DNA of 13,762 bases from Candidatus Nomurabacteria bacterium (GTDB taxonomy: Bacteria > Patescibacteriota > Minisyncoccia > Phycocordibacterales > UBA10002). Within the stretch, counting starts at the first letter, position 1; each line of letters begins with the position of its first letter. The translations under genes were made by a program, and so were the position numbers. Where the stretch lies: NCBI GenBank assembly GCA_943349725.1, contig CALQZP010000026.1, forward strand, positions 1 through 13,762, in the 5' to 3' direction. Below are positions 1-5,499 of this stretch, one piece after another. A model generated the notes under the pieces. It was not told the DNA's origin, ran no database searches, and saw nothing but the letters and a program-made list of their open reading frames with translations.

Positions 1-1
1 C

Positions 2-436
2 TTTGATCCTCGCTTTAAACCAGACCTAAGCCCAAAACAAATGCTCGCAATCGGTGTTTTTGGGGGGGTGTACATGCGTGATTGTACAAAAGAGTTCCCA
101 AAAGATTGGTTTACAAAAGCAAAGTTTCAAAAAAATGGTATTTACAAACATGACCCCAAAATAAATTTTTTTGGAGTAAATGCCAGCCAGCCACTTTCAG
201 TGTGGCTTGCAAAAGGCTGGATCAATCCGCAAGATCCACGGGGATGGTTTCAGTGGTATTGCAGATATTTCATGGGTCGTAGAACCGATGATGACGAGAA
301 GCAAATAAAAAGGTGGCTCGCTATGAGTAGGCATATAATGCAAATTAAAAATAATTGCCGAGCTGGAGATATTTTCTGCCGACCACGTCAAAGACAAGCC
401 ATTTTGCATTGGGCGTATGATTCGAGAAAAATGTAA
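2..436 (+). CDS. Conserved hypothetical protein, 5' end outside window
   Basis: The reading frame is open from base 2 through the first ATG (41) with sensible sequence (FDPRFKPDLSPKQ before that Met), so the gene starts upstream and only its last 145 codons are seen. The protein is rich in Trp, Tyr, Arg and Cys. Notable stretches are FGGVYMRDC near the start, NASQPLSVW, DPRGWFQWYCRYFMGRR and CRPRQRQAILHWAYDSRKM at the end. From memory, close relatives of this Trp/Arg-rich C-terminus occur as uncharacterised proteins in many CPR bacteria and in some algae, plants and large viruses; I know no assigned function. The charged aromatic composition without membrane segments suggests a soluble, possibly nucleic-acid-binding protein, which is only a guess. 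A strong hairpin follows directly after the stop codon. Confidence 0.8.
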   Translation, partial: FDPRFKPDLSPKQMLAIGVFGGVYMRDCTKEFPKDWFTKAKFQKNGIYKHDPKINFFGVNASQPLSVWLAKGWINPQDPRGWFQWYCRYFMGRRTDDDEKQIKRWLAMSRHIMQIKNNCRAGDIFCRPRQRQAILHWAYDSRKM

Positions 437-447
437 TTCAGGGGAGT

Positions 448-490
448 AATCCCCGTCGTTTTATAATATTTCCTAAAAACGGCGGGGATT
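448..490 (+). terminator. Hairpin after the first gene
   Basis: A 15-bp stem with one G-U pair (448-462 with 476-490) and a 13-nt AT-rich loop begins 12 bases after the stop codon. Only three T residues sit at its 3' edge, so it is a probable but not textbook intrinsic terminator. Confidence 0.55.
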
Positions 491-1085
491 TGTGCGCGCA
501 CTGGGCGGGCGGGGCAAGCACATACAGATTTGTTTGTGCCTAGCACAATCCATATTGATTTGAGTTACCACTAAACTCTCTCGAAGTCACCGAGCGAACG
601 CACACAACGCCGAAGCAGCCGACGTGAGCGAATGCGAGCGGGCTATGCGAAGGCGGTTGTGGGTGGTTCGCGAACTCTAGAGCTACCACCAAACGCGGAT
701 AGTGGGGCGCCTCGGTCGCCGTGAGGGCGGAGAAAAGAGCAAACAAAAGTGATAAAATAATGATGCTCTTTTCGGAGACTGAAACGGCGAAGCAAAACCA
801 AAAAAATCCTTTCCATTTCTTTTTCCGCTTCGCGGTGGAGGGGTGGGGGGAGGAGACGCGAGAAAAATGCAAGGAAACTTTTTGGTTTTTGCACACGCGA
901 GTCCGCGAGCGTGTCCGAGGCGCATTCCTTTGCTTCACCATGCAATCGGAGCGTACGGAGAGATTCAGAGCCACTACGCACGCGGGGCGTGCGATTAGTC
1001 GGAGTCAGGATTATCAGCAAAATACATTCGAACTTTGTTTAATACACACCGCCAGTGAAAACCGAGGCAGAGCCTCGGTTTTCGA
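490..1085. other. Gene-poor region dense in inverted repeats (possible structured RNA or repeat element)
   Basis: No frame here gives a believable protein, although several frames on the minus strand are open because of high GC. Instead the stretch is packed with potential stems: GGTGGT/ACCACC (662-667/685-690), a 9-bp stem 732-740/765-773, a long imperfect stem 792-823/861-892, ACACGC/GCGTGT (893-898/909-914) and CGCACGC/GCGTGCG (977-983/987-993). It ends at the perfect hairpin 1057-1083. This density is greater than in ordinary spacers of this window. It may be a structured non-coding RNA, a palindromic repeat element or a degraded mobile element; the sequence alone does not decide. Confidence 0.4.
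1057..1083. terminator. Perfect 12-bp hairpin with triloop
   Basis: The arms 1057-1068 and 1072-1083 are exact complements (GAAAACCGAGGC / GCCTCGGTTTTC) around the loop AGA. The A-run on one side and T-run on the other allow termination on either strand. Its CCGAGG/CCTCGG core recurs at 13180 and 13262. Confidence 0.6.
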
Positions 1086-1135
1086 TGAAGGCAGGCTCCG
1101 GGGCCTATGCTGGGGAGAACTTTTGAGTTTCAACT

Positions 1136-1144
1136 TGTTATACT
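1136..1144 (+). promoter_or_regulatory. Extended -10 promoter of the DoxX-like gene
   Basis: TG-T-TATACT at 1136-1144 is an extended -10 element. The expected transcription start about 7 bases downstream coincides with the ATG at 1151, so the mRNA is probably leaderless. No good -35 is seen. Confidence 0.45.
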
Positions 1145-1150
1145 ACTGTC

Positions 1151-1612
1151 ATGACACTTCCTGACATAGAGAGGTTTGATTGGAAAGTAATTCACTTCTG
1201 CCGAATGTGTTCGGTCCCCCTTGCGCGGTTTGGACTTTTTGTCGTGTTTTTCTGGTTTGGATTTTTGAAGGTCATCAATCTCTCTCCTGCGAGTGACCTC
1301 GTGCAGAACCTCTTTGAGAAGACCGTGCCGTTCATGACCTTCCACACGTTTTTCATCTTATTCGGCCTGTTTGAGTGTCTTATCGGTATCCTTTTTCTCA
1401 TTCGTGGGGCGGAGCGAGCGGTGATACCACTTCTGTTTCTTCATATGGGAATGACCTTTATGCCTTTGTTTATGCTCCCGCAAGAGACGTGGAGCGGGTT
1501 TATGGTGCCCACGCTTGAAGGGCAGTACATCATCAAAAATTTACTCATCATCGCGGCAGCTGTCGGTGTGGCGGCACACCTCCACCCAATGAAGCATCAC
1601 TACTCCAGCTAG
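1151..1612 (+). CDS. DoxX/YkgB-like four-helix membrane protein
   Basis: This 153-aa protein is strongly hydrophobic with about four membrane helices (roughly residues 22-42, 58-84, 92-112 and 126-146). A short cytoplasmic-looking N-terminus precedes the helices and the tail is His-rich (HLHPMKHHYSS). The LARFGLFVVFFWFGFLK segment at the first helix resembles the RxxxGxxFxxxGxxK pattern of the DoxX / YkgB (DUF417) superfamily. Members of that superfamily are small inner-membrane proteins linked to redox or respiratory functions, mostly uncharacterised. The start is supported by an extended -10 element ending seven bases before the ATG and by the lack of any SD, suggesting a leaderless transcript. 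The gene stands alone on the plus strand. Family placement is tentative; membrane topology is firm. Confidence 0.75.
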   Translation: MTLPDIERFDWKVIHFCRMCSVPLARFGLFVVFFWFGFLKVINLSPASDLVQNLFEKTVPFMTFHTFFILFGLFECLIGILFLIRGAERAVIPLLFLHMGMTFMPLFMLPQETWSGFMVPTLEGQYIIKNLLIIAAAVGVAAHLHPMKHHYSS

Positions 1613-1640
1613 TGAGTTACTAAAGTTGAGATGTCTCTAT

Positions 1641-1667
1641 GTGAAAGGGTTCCGTCTAGTCTTTCAC
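1641..1667. repeat. Hairpin GTGAAAG/CTTTCAC
   Basis: A perfect 7-bp inverted repeat (1641-1647 and 1661-1667) with a 13-nt loop lies downstream of the DoxX-like gene, the first of a series of stems in the 1613-1847 spacer. Confidence 0.5.
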
Positions 1668-1673
1668 AGTTAC

Positions 1674-1707
1674 TTAGCACGAATCCACGGCCGTAGATTC
1701 GTGCTAA
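1674..1707. terminator. 12-bp perfect hairpin in the spacer before tRNA-Val
   Basis: TTAGCACGAATC (1674-1685) pairs exactly with 1696-1707 around a 10-nt loop. It lacks a T-run, so it could be a terminator for the DoxX-like gene read through A/T ends, or part of a folded RNA. Confidence 0.45.
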
Positions 1708-1781
1708 ATGGCGCAGTCTTCTTCTTGGTTTGATTTTGCGCTCTAAAATTGGTAGCCTATCAGAGTACGGGAGGGATAGAG

Positions 1782-1825
1782 CTCCGACGTAAGAAGTCGG
1801 AGAGCCGACCGAAGCATCGGCTTTT
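1782..1825 (+). terminator. Twin hairpins with alternative pairing, ending in a T-run, upstream of tRNA-Val
   Basis: CTCCGAC/GTCGGAG (1782-1788/1796-1802) is followed immediately by AGCCGA/TCGGCT (1803-1808/1817-1822) and TTTT, which resembles an intrinsic terminator. GTCGG at 1796-1800 can alternatively pair with CCGAC at 1805-1809, disrupting both stems. Together with a GCGCA/TGCGC stem (1711-1715/1737-1741) this fills the spacer with structure. Confidence 0.45.
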
Positions 1826-1847
1826 GTAGAGCAAAAAGGAATAGTAT

Positions 1848-1920
1848 GGGCGGTTAGCTCAATTGGTAGAGCACGGGATTGACGTTCTCGGGGTTAGAGG
1901 TTCAAGTCCTCTACCGCCCA
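1848..1920 (+). tRNA. tRNA-Val (anticodon GAC)
   Basis: A full cloverleaf can be drawn. The acceptor stem is GGGCGGT/ACCGCCC (1848-1854/1913-1919) with discriminator A1920, and the D arm is AGCTC...GAGC. The anticodon stem is CGGGA/TCTCG with loop TTGACGT, giving anticodon GAC. The T arm is AGAGG/CCTCT with loop TTCAAGT. GAC reads valine codons GUC/GUU. CCA is not encoded (the next bases are CAG), so it must be added by a nucleotidyltransferase. The 3' end lies 7 bases from the stop codon of the convergent NUDIX gene. Confidence 0.95.
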
Positions 1921-1927
1921 CAGTAGA

Positions 1928-2350
1928 CTATTTTTCTCGAGATTCTTTGAATAATTTGGCGAGTTTGTGGACGTTGTCGTGCGCGGGGAGAGTGAGCGCT
2001 TCTTCCGGCGTGACAAATCGTATGGCGATACACTCGTCTGACGGAGTGAAAGCGAGACTGGCGAGCTTTGTCTCGTATAGAATATTGATCAGCCAGAACT
2101 CAACGTCAATTTTCTTGGTGAATGAAAGAACGAACGAAGGAGTGTCGGCAATTGAGGTGACCTCAAGCCCCATTTCTTCTCTGATTTCGCGCTTGAGGCA
2201 ATCGTGAGGAAGTTCGCCATGTTCCATCCCGCCACCGGGAAGCTCCCAGAGCTCGGTATCTTCTTGCACGACAAGAAACTTGGTGCGGGTTTCGTCCAGG
2301 ACAAGACCCTTGATACTGACACGATAGAAATGCTGGGGAGTTTGGGTCAT
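1928..2350 (-). CDS. NUDIX hydrolase
   Basis: The 140-aa protein carries a complete Nudix box at residues 40-62: G-x5-E46-x7-R54-E55-I-R57-E58-E59-M-G-L, preceded by the usual WELPGG. The glutamates of REIREE bind the divalent metal that hydrolyses a nucleoside diphosphate linked to some moiety X. The N-terminal strands (FYRVSIKGLVLD) and the C-terminal VTPEEALTLP segment fit MutT/ADP-ribose-pyrophosphatase-type single-domain enzymes, but the substrate cannot be read from sequence. Length is normal for the family. No SD precedes the ATG; the upstream sequence is a pyrimidine-rich heptad array (2355-2382). The gene is last in the minus-strand run, 120 bp after trxB and convergent with tRNA-Val. 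Confidence 0.92.
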   Translation of the reverse strand: MTQTPQHFYRVSIKGLVLDETRTKFLVVQEDTELWELPGGGMEHGELPHDCLKREIREEMGLEVTSIADTPSFVLSFTKKIDVEFWLINILYETKLASLAFTPSDECIAIRFVTPEEALTLPAHDNVHKLAKLFKESREK

Positions 2351-2354
2351 AAGA

Positions 2355-2382
2355 GATGAATGATGAAGTAAGAATTAGGAAT
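2355..2382. repeat. Heptad array upstream of the NUDIX gene
   Basis: Four 7-bp units in register, from GATGAAT through TAAGAAT to TAGGAAT, directly upstream of the NUDIX start codon. Confidence 0.6.
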
Positions 2383-2390
2383 ACAGAGTC

Positions 2391-2466
2391 ACACCACCCC
2401 GCCTTCAAGGAATAACACCACCACCTCGTCTCGAAGACTCGCCACTCCTCCTCACCTGAGGAGGAG
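2391..2466 (-). repeat. Multi-hairpin repeat element, copy A (downstream of trxB)
   Basis: On the minus strand this reads a 10-bp hairpin CTCCTCCTCA/TGAGGAGGAG (2445-2454/2457-2466), then a TGGCGAGTCTTCGAGACGAG segment, then CCTTGAAGG and GCGGGGTGG. The same order of blocks occurs in copy B inside trxB (3118-3191), so the two look like copies of one dispersed palindromic element. It sits 4 bases after the trxB stop codon and could also act as a terminator or mRNA-stabilising structure. Confidence 0.5.
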
Positions 2467-2470
2467 ATGA

Positions 2471-3463
2471 TTAAGAAGCGTGGAGGTAGAGGTAAATATC
2501 TTCAAGGGCTTTGACGGCATCGCCTGAGGCGATGTTGTTTTGGTGGTAGAGGCCGTCCGTACAGTCTCCCGCAGCCCAGATACCGGAAAGGGAGGTCATT
2601 TGCGTCCGTGGGTCCACAATGACCTGCTTGTAGGGGGTGAGCTTCACGAGGTCGCCCAGAAAGTCGGTCGCGGGGGATGAGCCGATTTCAACGAAGATGC
2701 CCTGTACAGGGAGTTCCTTTGGTCCTCCCGATTCAGCGTTTTTGTAGATGAGTCCCGTGACAAATTTGTCGCCCTTCACCTCAAGAATATCGGTGGAAAG
2801 CATTGACTTCATTTTTGGGTTGTCCAGCACCCTTTTCACCGTTACGGGGTCAGCTCTGAAATCCGGACTTTTGTGAATGAGGGTTACGCTCTTTGCATAG
2901 GCAAGGAGCTGGGCGGCGGTCTCAAAACCCGCGTTGCCACCACCGATAACCGCGACATCCATATCGGCAAACAGCGGTCCGTCACAGCTCGCGCAGTAGG
3001 TAATGCCCTTGTGTTCTAGGCGGTCCGCGCCGGGTACGGTGAGCTTTCGGCGCGCGCTCCCAGCCGTGACAAGTACGGTCTTTGCGGTGTAGTTACCGGC
3101 ATCGGTTTTGATAAGAAATCCTCCGCCCTCCAAGGCTCCCTCGGAGGGACTCGGGACAAGTCGGGCACCTCCTTTAAGAAAGGAGGAATCTACCTCGGGG
3201 GCCTTGGTGATACTTACGACGCTCTCTCCCGCTTTAATGTCCACGATGTCGCCGGCATAGGCGCGCAGGTGTGCTTCAAGACTTTTCGCAAGGTCCGTCC
3301 CCGAAATCCTGACGGTACCAATCCAGTTTTCAATACCTTCGGAAACGGTGCTCTGTCCTCCAAAATCACGCGCGATAAAGACCGTCTTCAAGCGTTTGCG
3401 TGAAGCGTAGACTCCTGCGGAAACCCCCGCAGGTCCTCCTCCGATGATGGCTAGGTCGTACAT
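2471..3463 (-). CDS. trxB: Thioredoxin reductase (NADPH, FAD) with an in-frame repeat insertion
   Basis: This 330-aa flavoprotein would reduce thioredoxin with NADPH in the cytosol. The FAD Rossmann motif is GGGPAG at residues 8-13. The redox-active CASC (C157/C160) precedes the NADPH-binding GGGNAG (174-179), and the closing FAD motif AAGDC is at 297-301. This is the bacterial low-molecular-weight TrxB order. The protein is about 20-25 residues longer than usual. The extra residues (about 91-115, SSFLKGG...PSPSEGALEGGG) are encoded by a palindromic repeat (3118-3191), probably accommodated in a loop between the FAD-domain strands before the YTAKTVLVTAG strand. No thioredoxin gene is in the window. 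The ATG lacks an SD; the upstream spacer holds a heptad array, and the ftsZ terminator separates it from ftsZ. Confidence 0.95.
   Translation of the reverse strand: MYDLAIIGGGPAGVSAGVYASRKRLKTVFIARDFGGQSTVSEGIENWIGTVRISGTDLAKSLEAHLRAYAGDIVDIKAGESVVSITKAPEVDSSFLKGGARLVPSPSEGALEGGGFLIKTDAGNYTAKTVLVTAGSARRKLTVPGADRLEHKGITYCASCDGPLFADMDVAVIGGGNAGFETAAQLLAYAKSVTLIHKSPDFRADPVTVKRVLDNPKMKSMLSTDILEVKGDKFVTGLIYKNAESGGPKELPVQGIFVEIGSSPATDFLGDLVKLTPYKQVIVDPRTQMTSLSGIWAAGDCTDGLYHQNNIASGDAVKALEDIYLYLHAS
3118..3191 (-). repeat. Multi-hairpin repeat element, copy B, inserted in frame in trxB
   Basis: Stems CCTCCTTT/AAAGGAGG (3168-3175/3179-3186) and TCCCT/AGGGA around 3137-3149 are embedded in the coding sequence and translated as a Gly/Ser/Pro-rich stretch. 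The block order matches copy A at 2391-2466 in the same orientation. Confidence 0.6.
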
Positions 3464-3466
3464 AGA

Positions 3467-3501
3467 CAGGCTCTAGGTATTAGGCTTTAGGCACTAGGTA
3501 A
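3467..3501. repeat. Heptad array (TAGGNNN) upstream of trxB
   Basis: Five 7-bp units in register, beginning CAGGCTC and TAGGTAT and continuing as TAGGNNN, 3 bases upstream of the trxB start codon. Confidence 0.75.
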
Positions 3502-3556
3502 GAAATAAAGAATACGCTGAAACACTAATGATAACAGAAATGCCATAAAAAGGTAA

Positions 3557-3580
3557 GAAAAAACCGGATATTCTCCGGTC
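3557..3580 (-). terminator. Intrinsic terminator of ftsZ
   Basis: On the minus strand ACCGGA (3579-3574) and TCCGGT (3568-3563) form a 6-bp stem with a 5-nt loop followed by a run of T residues (3562-3558). It lies about 35 bases beyond the ftsZ stop codon. Confidence 0.8.
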
Positions 3581-3583
3581 TTT

Positions 3584-3618
3584 CCTAGAGCCTAGTGCCT
3601 AAGTCCTAGCGCCTACTT
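3584..3618. repeat. Heptad array at the ftsZ stop codon
   Basis: Five CCTANNN units on the plus strand (TAGG-type on the minus strand). The ftsZ TAG stop codon (3613-3615) lies inside the terminal unit. The 12-mer TTAGGCACTAGG of the array at 3467-3501 is present here as its inverse complement. Confidence 0.75.
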
Positions 3619-4764
3619 CTTCGCTCTGCGAAGAAATGCGGGAACGGCGCCCCAGTCGTCGTCGGTGTCTTCAAGGACTTTCTTCTCCTCAACAACCTGC
3701 GCTACTTTCGGAAGCTCTTTGCTTACCGAGCTCGGCATAATCGTGTTGAAAATCTTTCCTCGGTCTTCAGCTATCTTTTCGGAAGGGAACAGTGGCTTGC
3801 TCTTGGCTCCATCGGGGAAACCCGAAGCAATAACGGTAATCTTAACCTCACCTTTTTTGAGCTTTTCGTCTTTGATGGTTCCGAAAATAACCTTTGCGTT
3901 GGGATCAATGGACTCGGTAATCACTTTGGCGGCATCCTGTATTTCAAACATAGTGAGGTCATCACCTCCCGCGATGGAGAAGAGGACACCCTTTGCGCCA
4001 TTGATAGATAGCTCAAGGAGAGGGGAGTTGATAGCTTGCTTTGCTGCTTCCTCGGCACGCTTTTCGCCAGTTGCAGAACCAATGCCGATAAGGGCGGAGC
4101 CGGCATTTTCTAAGATTGAGCGGATGTCTGCAAAGTCTAGGTTAATGATACCCGGAGTAGTGATGAGGTCGGAGATACCTTCTACGGCCTGGCGAAGCAC
4201 CTCGTCGCACATCGCGAAGGCGGCCTTGGCGGTCGTATCTTTGGTGATAGCCGAAAGTAGTCGGTCGTTGGGGATAACGATGATGGCGTCCACTACTTTG
4301 CGAAGCTCTTCCAGACCTTGTTCGGCAAGGCGAAGGCGTTGTGCTCCCTCAAAGAAGAACGGCTTCGTGGTGACGGCGACAGTGAGCGCTCCCATTTCTT
4401 TCGCGGTCTTCGCGACAATCGGAGATGAGCCGGTAAAGGTCCCACCTCCTTCACCTCCCGCGATGAAGACCATATCCGCACCCTTGATGGCTTCCTGAAG
4501 TTCTTCGCGTGTTTCTTCCGCGGCGCGTTTGCCGATCTCCGGGTTCATTCCGGTGCCGAGTCCTCGCGTCAGATTTTTACCAATGTGAATCTTCTTCTTG
4601 GCTAGCGTATTGTGCAGGTCCTGCGCGTCGGTGTTTACCCCGATAAACTCAACCCCCTTCACTTTGGAGTTGATCATATGGTTGAGGGCATTCTTACCCG
4701 AGCCTCCACAACCAAATACTTTTATTCGAGCGAACGCTTCTACTTCAGGGATGATTTGGGGCAT
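3613..4764 (-). CDS. ftsZ: Cell division protein FtsZ
   Basis: The 383-aa tubulin-like GTPase forms the division ring. The N-terminal nucleotide loop is GCGGSGKNALNHM (18-30), where families usually have a run of glycines before NA. The tubulin signature is GGGTFTG (106-112) instead of the near-invariant GGGTGTG/S: residue 110 is Phe, encoded by TTT. The T7 synergy loop N208-x-D210-F-A-D213 is intact, so GTP hydrolysis across the subunit interface should be possible. The C-terminal tail is short (about residues 320-370) and ends in the conserved peptide VPAFLRRAKK, which normally binds FtsA; ftsA is 726 bp upstream. No SD is present. The promoter is at 4884-4911, giving a leader of about 110 bases containing a heptad array. 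A terminator follows the gene. Confidence 0.97.
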   Translation of the reverse strand: MPQIIPEVEAFARIKVFGCGGSGKNALNHMINSKVKGVEFIGVNTDAQDLHNTLAKKKIHIGKNLTRGLGTGMNPEIGKRAAEETREELQEAIKGADMVFIAGGEGGGTFTGSSPIVAKTAKEMGALTVAVTTKPFFFEGAQRLRLAEQGLEELRKVVDAIIVIPNDRLLSAITKDTTAKAAFAMCDEVLRQAVEGISDLITTPGIINLDFADIRSILENAGSALIGIGSATGEKRAEEAAKQAINSPLLELSINGAKGVLFSIAGGDDLTMFEIQDAAKVITESIDPNAKVIFGTIKDEKLKKGEVKITVIASGFPDGAKSKPLFPSEKIAEDRGKIFNTIMPSSVSKELPKVAQVVEEKKVLEDTDDDWGAVPAFLRRAKK

Positions 4765-4769
4765 AAGAG

Positions 4770-4804
4770 TAGCTTATAGCTGTTAGCTTCTAGCTTTTAG
4801 GAAA
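4770..4804. repeat. Heptad array (TAGCNNN) in the ftsZ leader
   Basis: Five 7-bp units starting TAGCTTA and TAGCTGT and ending TAGGAAA, beginning 5 bases upstream of the ftsZ ATG and thus transcribed in the ftsZ 5' leader. Confidence 0.75.
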
Positions 4805-4883
4805 GAAACCAAGCAGAACCGATAAAATTAATGAATCAAGACGAAGAAAAACCGCAAATTCAGAACTCTCTTACGTAAAACGT

Positions 4884-4911
4884 ATCATAGCACTGAGCTC
4901 TAAAGAGTAAA
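4884..4911 (-). promoter_or_regulatory. Promoter of ftsZ
   Basis: Reading the minus strand, TTTACT (4911-4906), a 16-base spacer and TATGAT (4889-4884) preceded by TGC form a sigma-70-type promoter with an extended -10. Transcription would start near 4877. Confidence 0.65.
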
Positions 4912-4915
4912 GGGG

Positions 4916-4944
4916 TTGACAATAATTATCCTCGGTGCTTAGAT
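4916..4944 (+). promoter_or_regulatory. Promoter of the zinc-knuckle gene
   Basis: A consensus TTGACA (4916-4921) is followed after 17 bases by TTAGAT (4939-4944), preceded by TGC (extended -10). Its -35 box lies only 4 bases from the -35 box of the divergent ftsZ promoter. Confidence 0.6.
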
Positions 4945-4962
4945 TTATAGGAAAAATCAAAA

Positions 4963-4970
4963 AAAGGGGG
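4963..4970 (+). promoter_or_regulatory. Ribosome binding site for the TTG start at 4976
   Basis: AAAGGGGG pairs with the 16S 3' end (one G-U) at 5-base spacing. It is one of only three clear SD sequences in the window and decides the TTG start. Confidence 0.6.
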
Positions 4971-4975
4971 ACCAG

Positions 4976-5203
4976 TTGCACAAAATAGAGGACACGTTTA
5001 CCGGTAGGTTAGGGCGTAATGGGAAGCCACTATCTAGGCAGTGCCTTTACCAATTACGCAGGAGAGCGGAAGGAAATTGCGTAATCTGTAGAGAAAAAGC
5101 GGTAGACGGCTTTCATTGTCAGGAGCACAAGGAATACAACTTGGTCCATTCAAGGGAATATGCCCGAAGAAGATTTGGCTACAAAGAGCGCCACAAAGAA
5201 TGA
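4976..5203 (+). CDS. Small zinc-knuckle protein, unknown function
   Basis: A 75-aa basic protein (many Arg, Lys and His) with a C35-x2-C38-x9-C48-x2-H51 motif expected to bind one zinc ion, followed by a charged helix rich in Tyr and Arg. The pattern resembles small phage or CPR zinc proteins and the zinc part of HNH nucleases, but no HNH catalytic histidines are evident; nucleic-acid binding is a guess. The start is TTG at 4976, chosen because AAAGGGGG (4963-4970) lies 5 bases upstream as an SD and no other start is close. The gene has its own promoter (4916-4944) and intrinsic terminator (5241-5274). It is a self-contained unit inserted against the direction of ftsA and ftsZ, which suggests later acquisition. 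Confidence 0.75.
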   Translation: MHKIEDTFTGRLGRNGKPLSRQCLYQLRRRAEGNCVICREKAVDGFHCQEHKEYNLVHSREYARRRFGYKERHKE

Positions 5204-5240
5204 GCTTAGTAGAAATAGGCTCTATCCTTCCATTTCAATT

Positions 5241-5274
5241 CGTCATCAAGCTTTGCTTGGTGACGATTTTTTTT
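5241..5274 (+). terminator. Intrinsic terminator of the zinc-knuckle gene
   Basis: An 11-bp stem CGTCATCAAGC/GCTTGGTGACG (one G-U) with a TTT loop is followed by A and eight T residues (5267-5274), 38 bases past the stop codon. Confidence 0.92.
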
Positions 5275-5340
5275 GTTTCAGATTTTTCCTGTTTCTCCCC
5301 TTAGAGCCCATCCACTATCTTCCCCCTGTCCTAAAAGCCT

Positions 5341-5422
5341 TATTTTTGGCTCCAGAAGTTCGTCTCGTACTCACCATAATTCATTATGGTTCGTACTCCG
5401 ACTCGTCCTTCGCCTAAAAATA
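5341..5422. repeat. Long imperfect inverted repeat in the ftsA downstream spacer
   Basis: Outer arms TATTTTTGGC (5341-5350) and GCCTAAAAATA (5412-5422) enclose a perfect inner repeat ACCATAAT-TC-ATTATGGT (5373-5390), flanked by direct copies of CGTACTC (5366-5372, 5392-5398 with one change). On the minus strand it could terminate ftsA; it could also be an operator. A 37-codon ORF starting at 5386 overlaps it. Confidence 0.45.
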
Positions 5423-5499
5423 ATACTTTTATGACTCTCGGGTACCACGAGATAGTGGATAGGCTCTTAGAAAATGTGAAAGAGAAAAAACTACGGTAA
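5386..5499 (+). CDS. Doubtful 37-aa ORF overlapping the ftsA 3' end
   Basis: ATG at 5386 opens a 37-codon frame (MVRTPTRPSPKNNTF..., with a charged C-terminal half LLENVKEKKLR) ending TAA at 5497-5499, so it overlaps the ftsA stop region tail to tail by 9 bases. There is no SD and no clear promoter. The second half, starting from an internal Met, looks like a short amphipathic helix. I do not recognise it and consider it more likely chance than a gene. Confidence 0.15.
   Translation: MVRTPTRPSPKNNTFMTLGYHEIVDRLLENVKEKKLR

Noticed and set aside
540..974. 144-codon minus-strand ORF with a hydrophobic segment, and overlapping ORFs in the other minus frames and on the plus strand (721-1164)
   Set aside because: Several frames are open at once because of GC-rich, stop-poor sequence. 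The translations are low-complexity, there is no SD or promoter, and the DNA is dominated by inverted repeats.
490..1150. tmRNA or RNase P RNA
   Set aside because: No tRNA-like ends or Ala tag frame, and none of the conserved RNase P core sequences could be found on either strand.
3665..4498. 277-codon plus-strand ORF antisense to ftsZ
   Set aside because: Shadow of ftsZ: Ser/Arg-rich translation with no start signals, whereas the minus strand has all FtsZ motifs.
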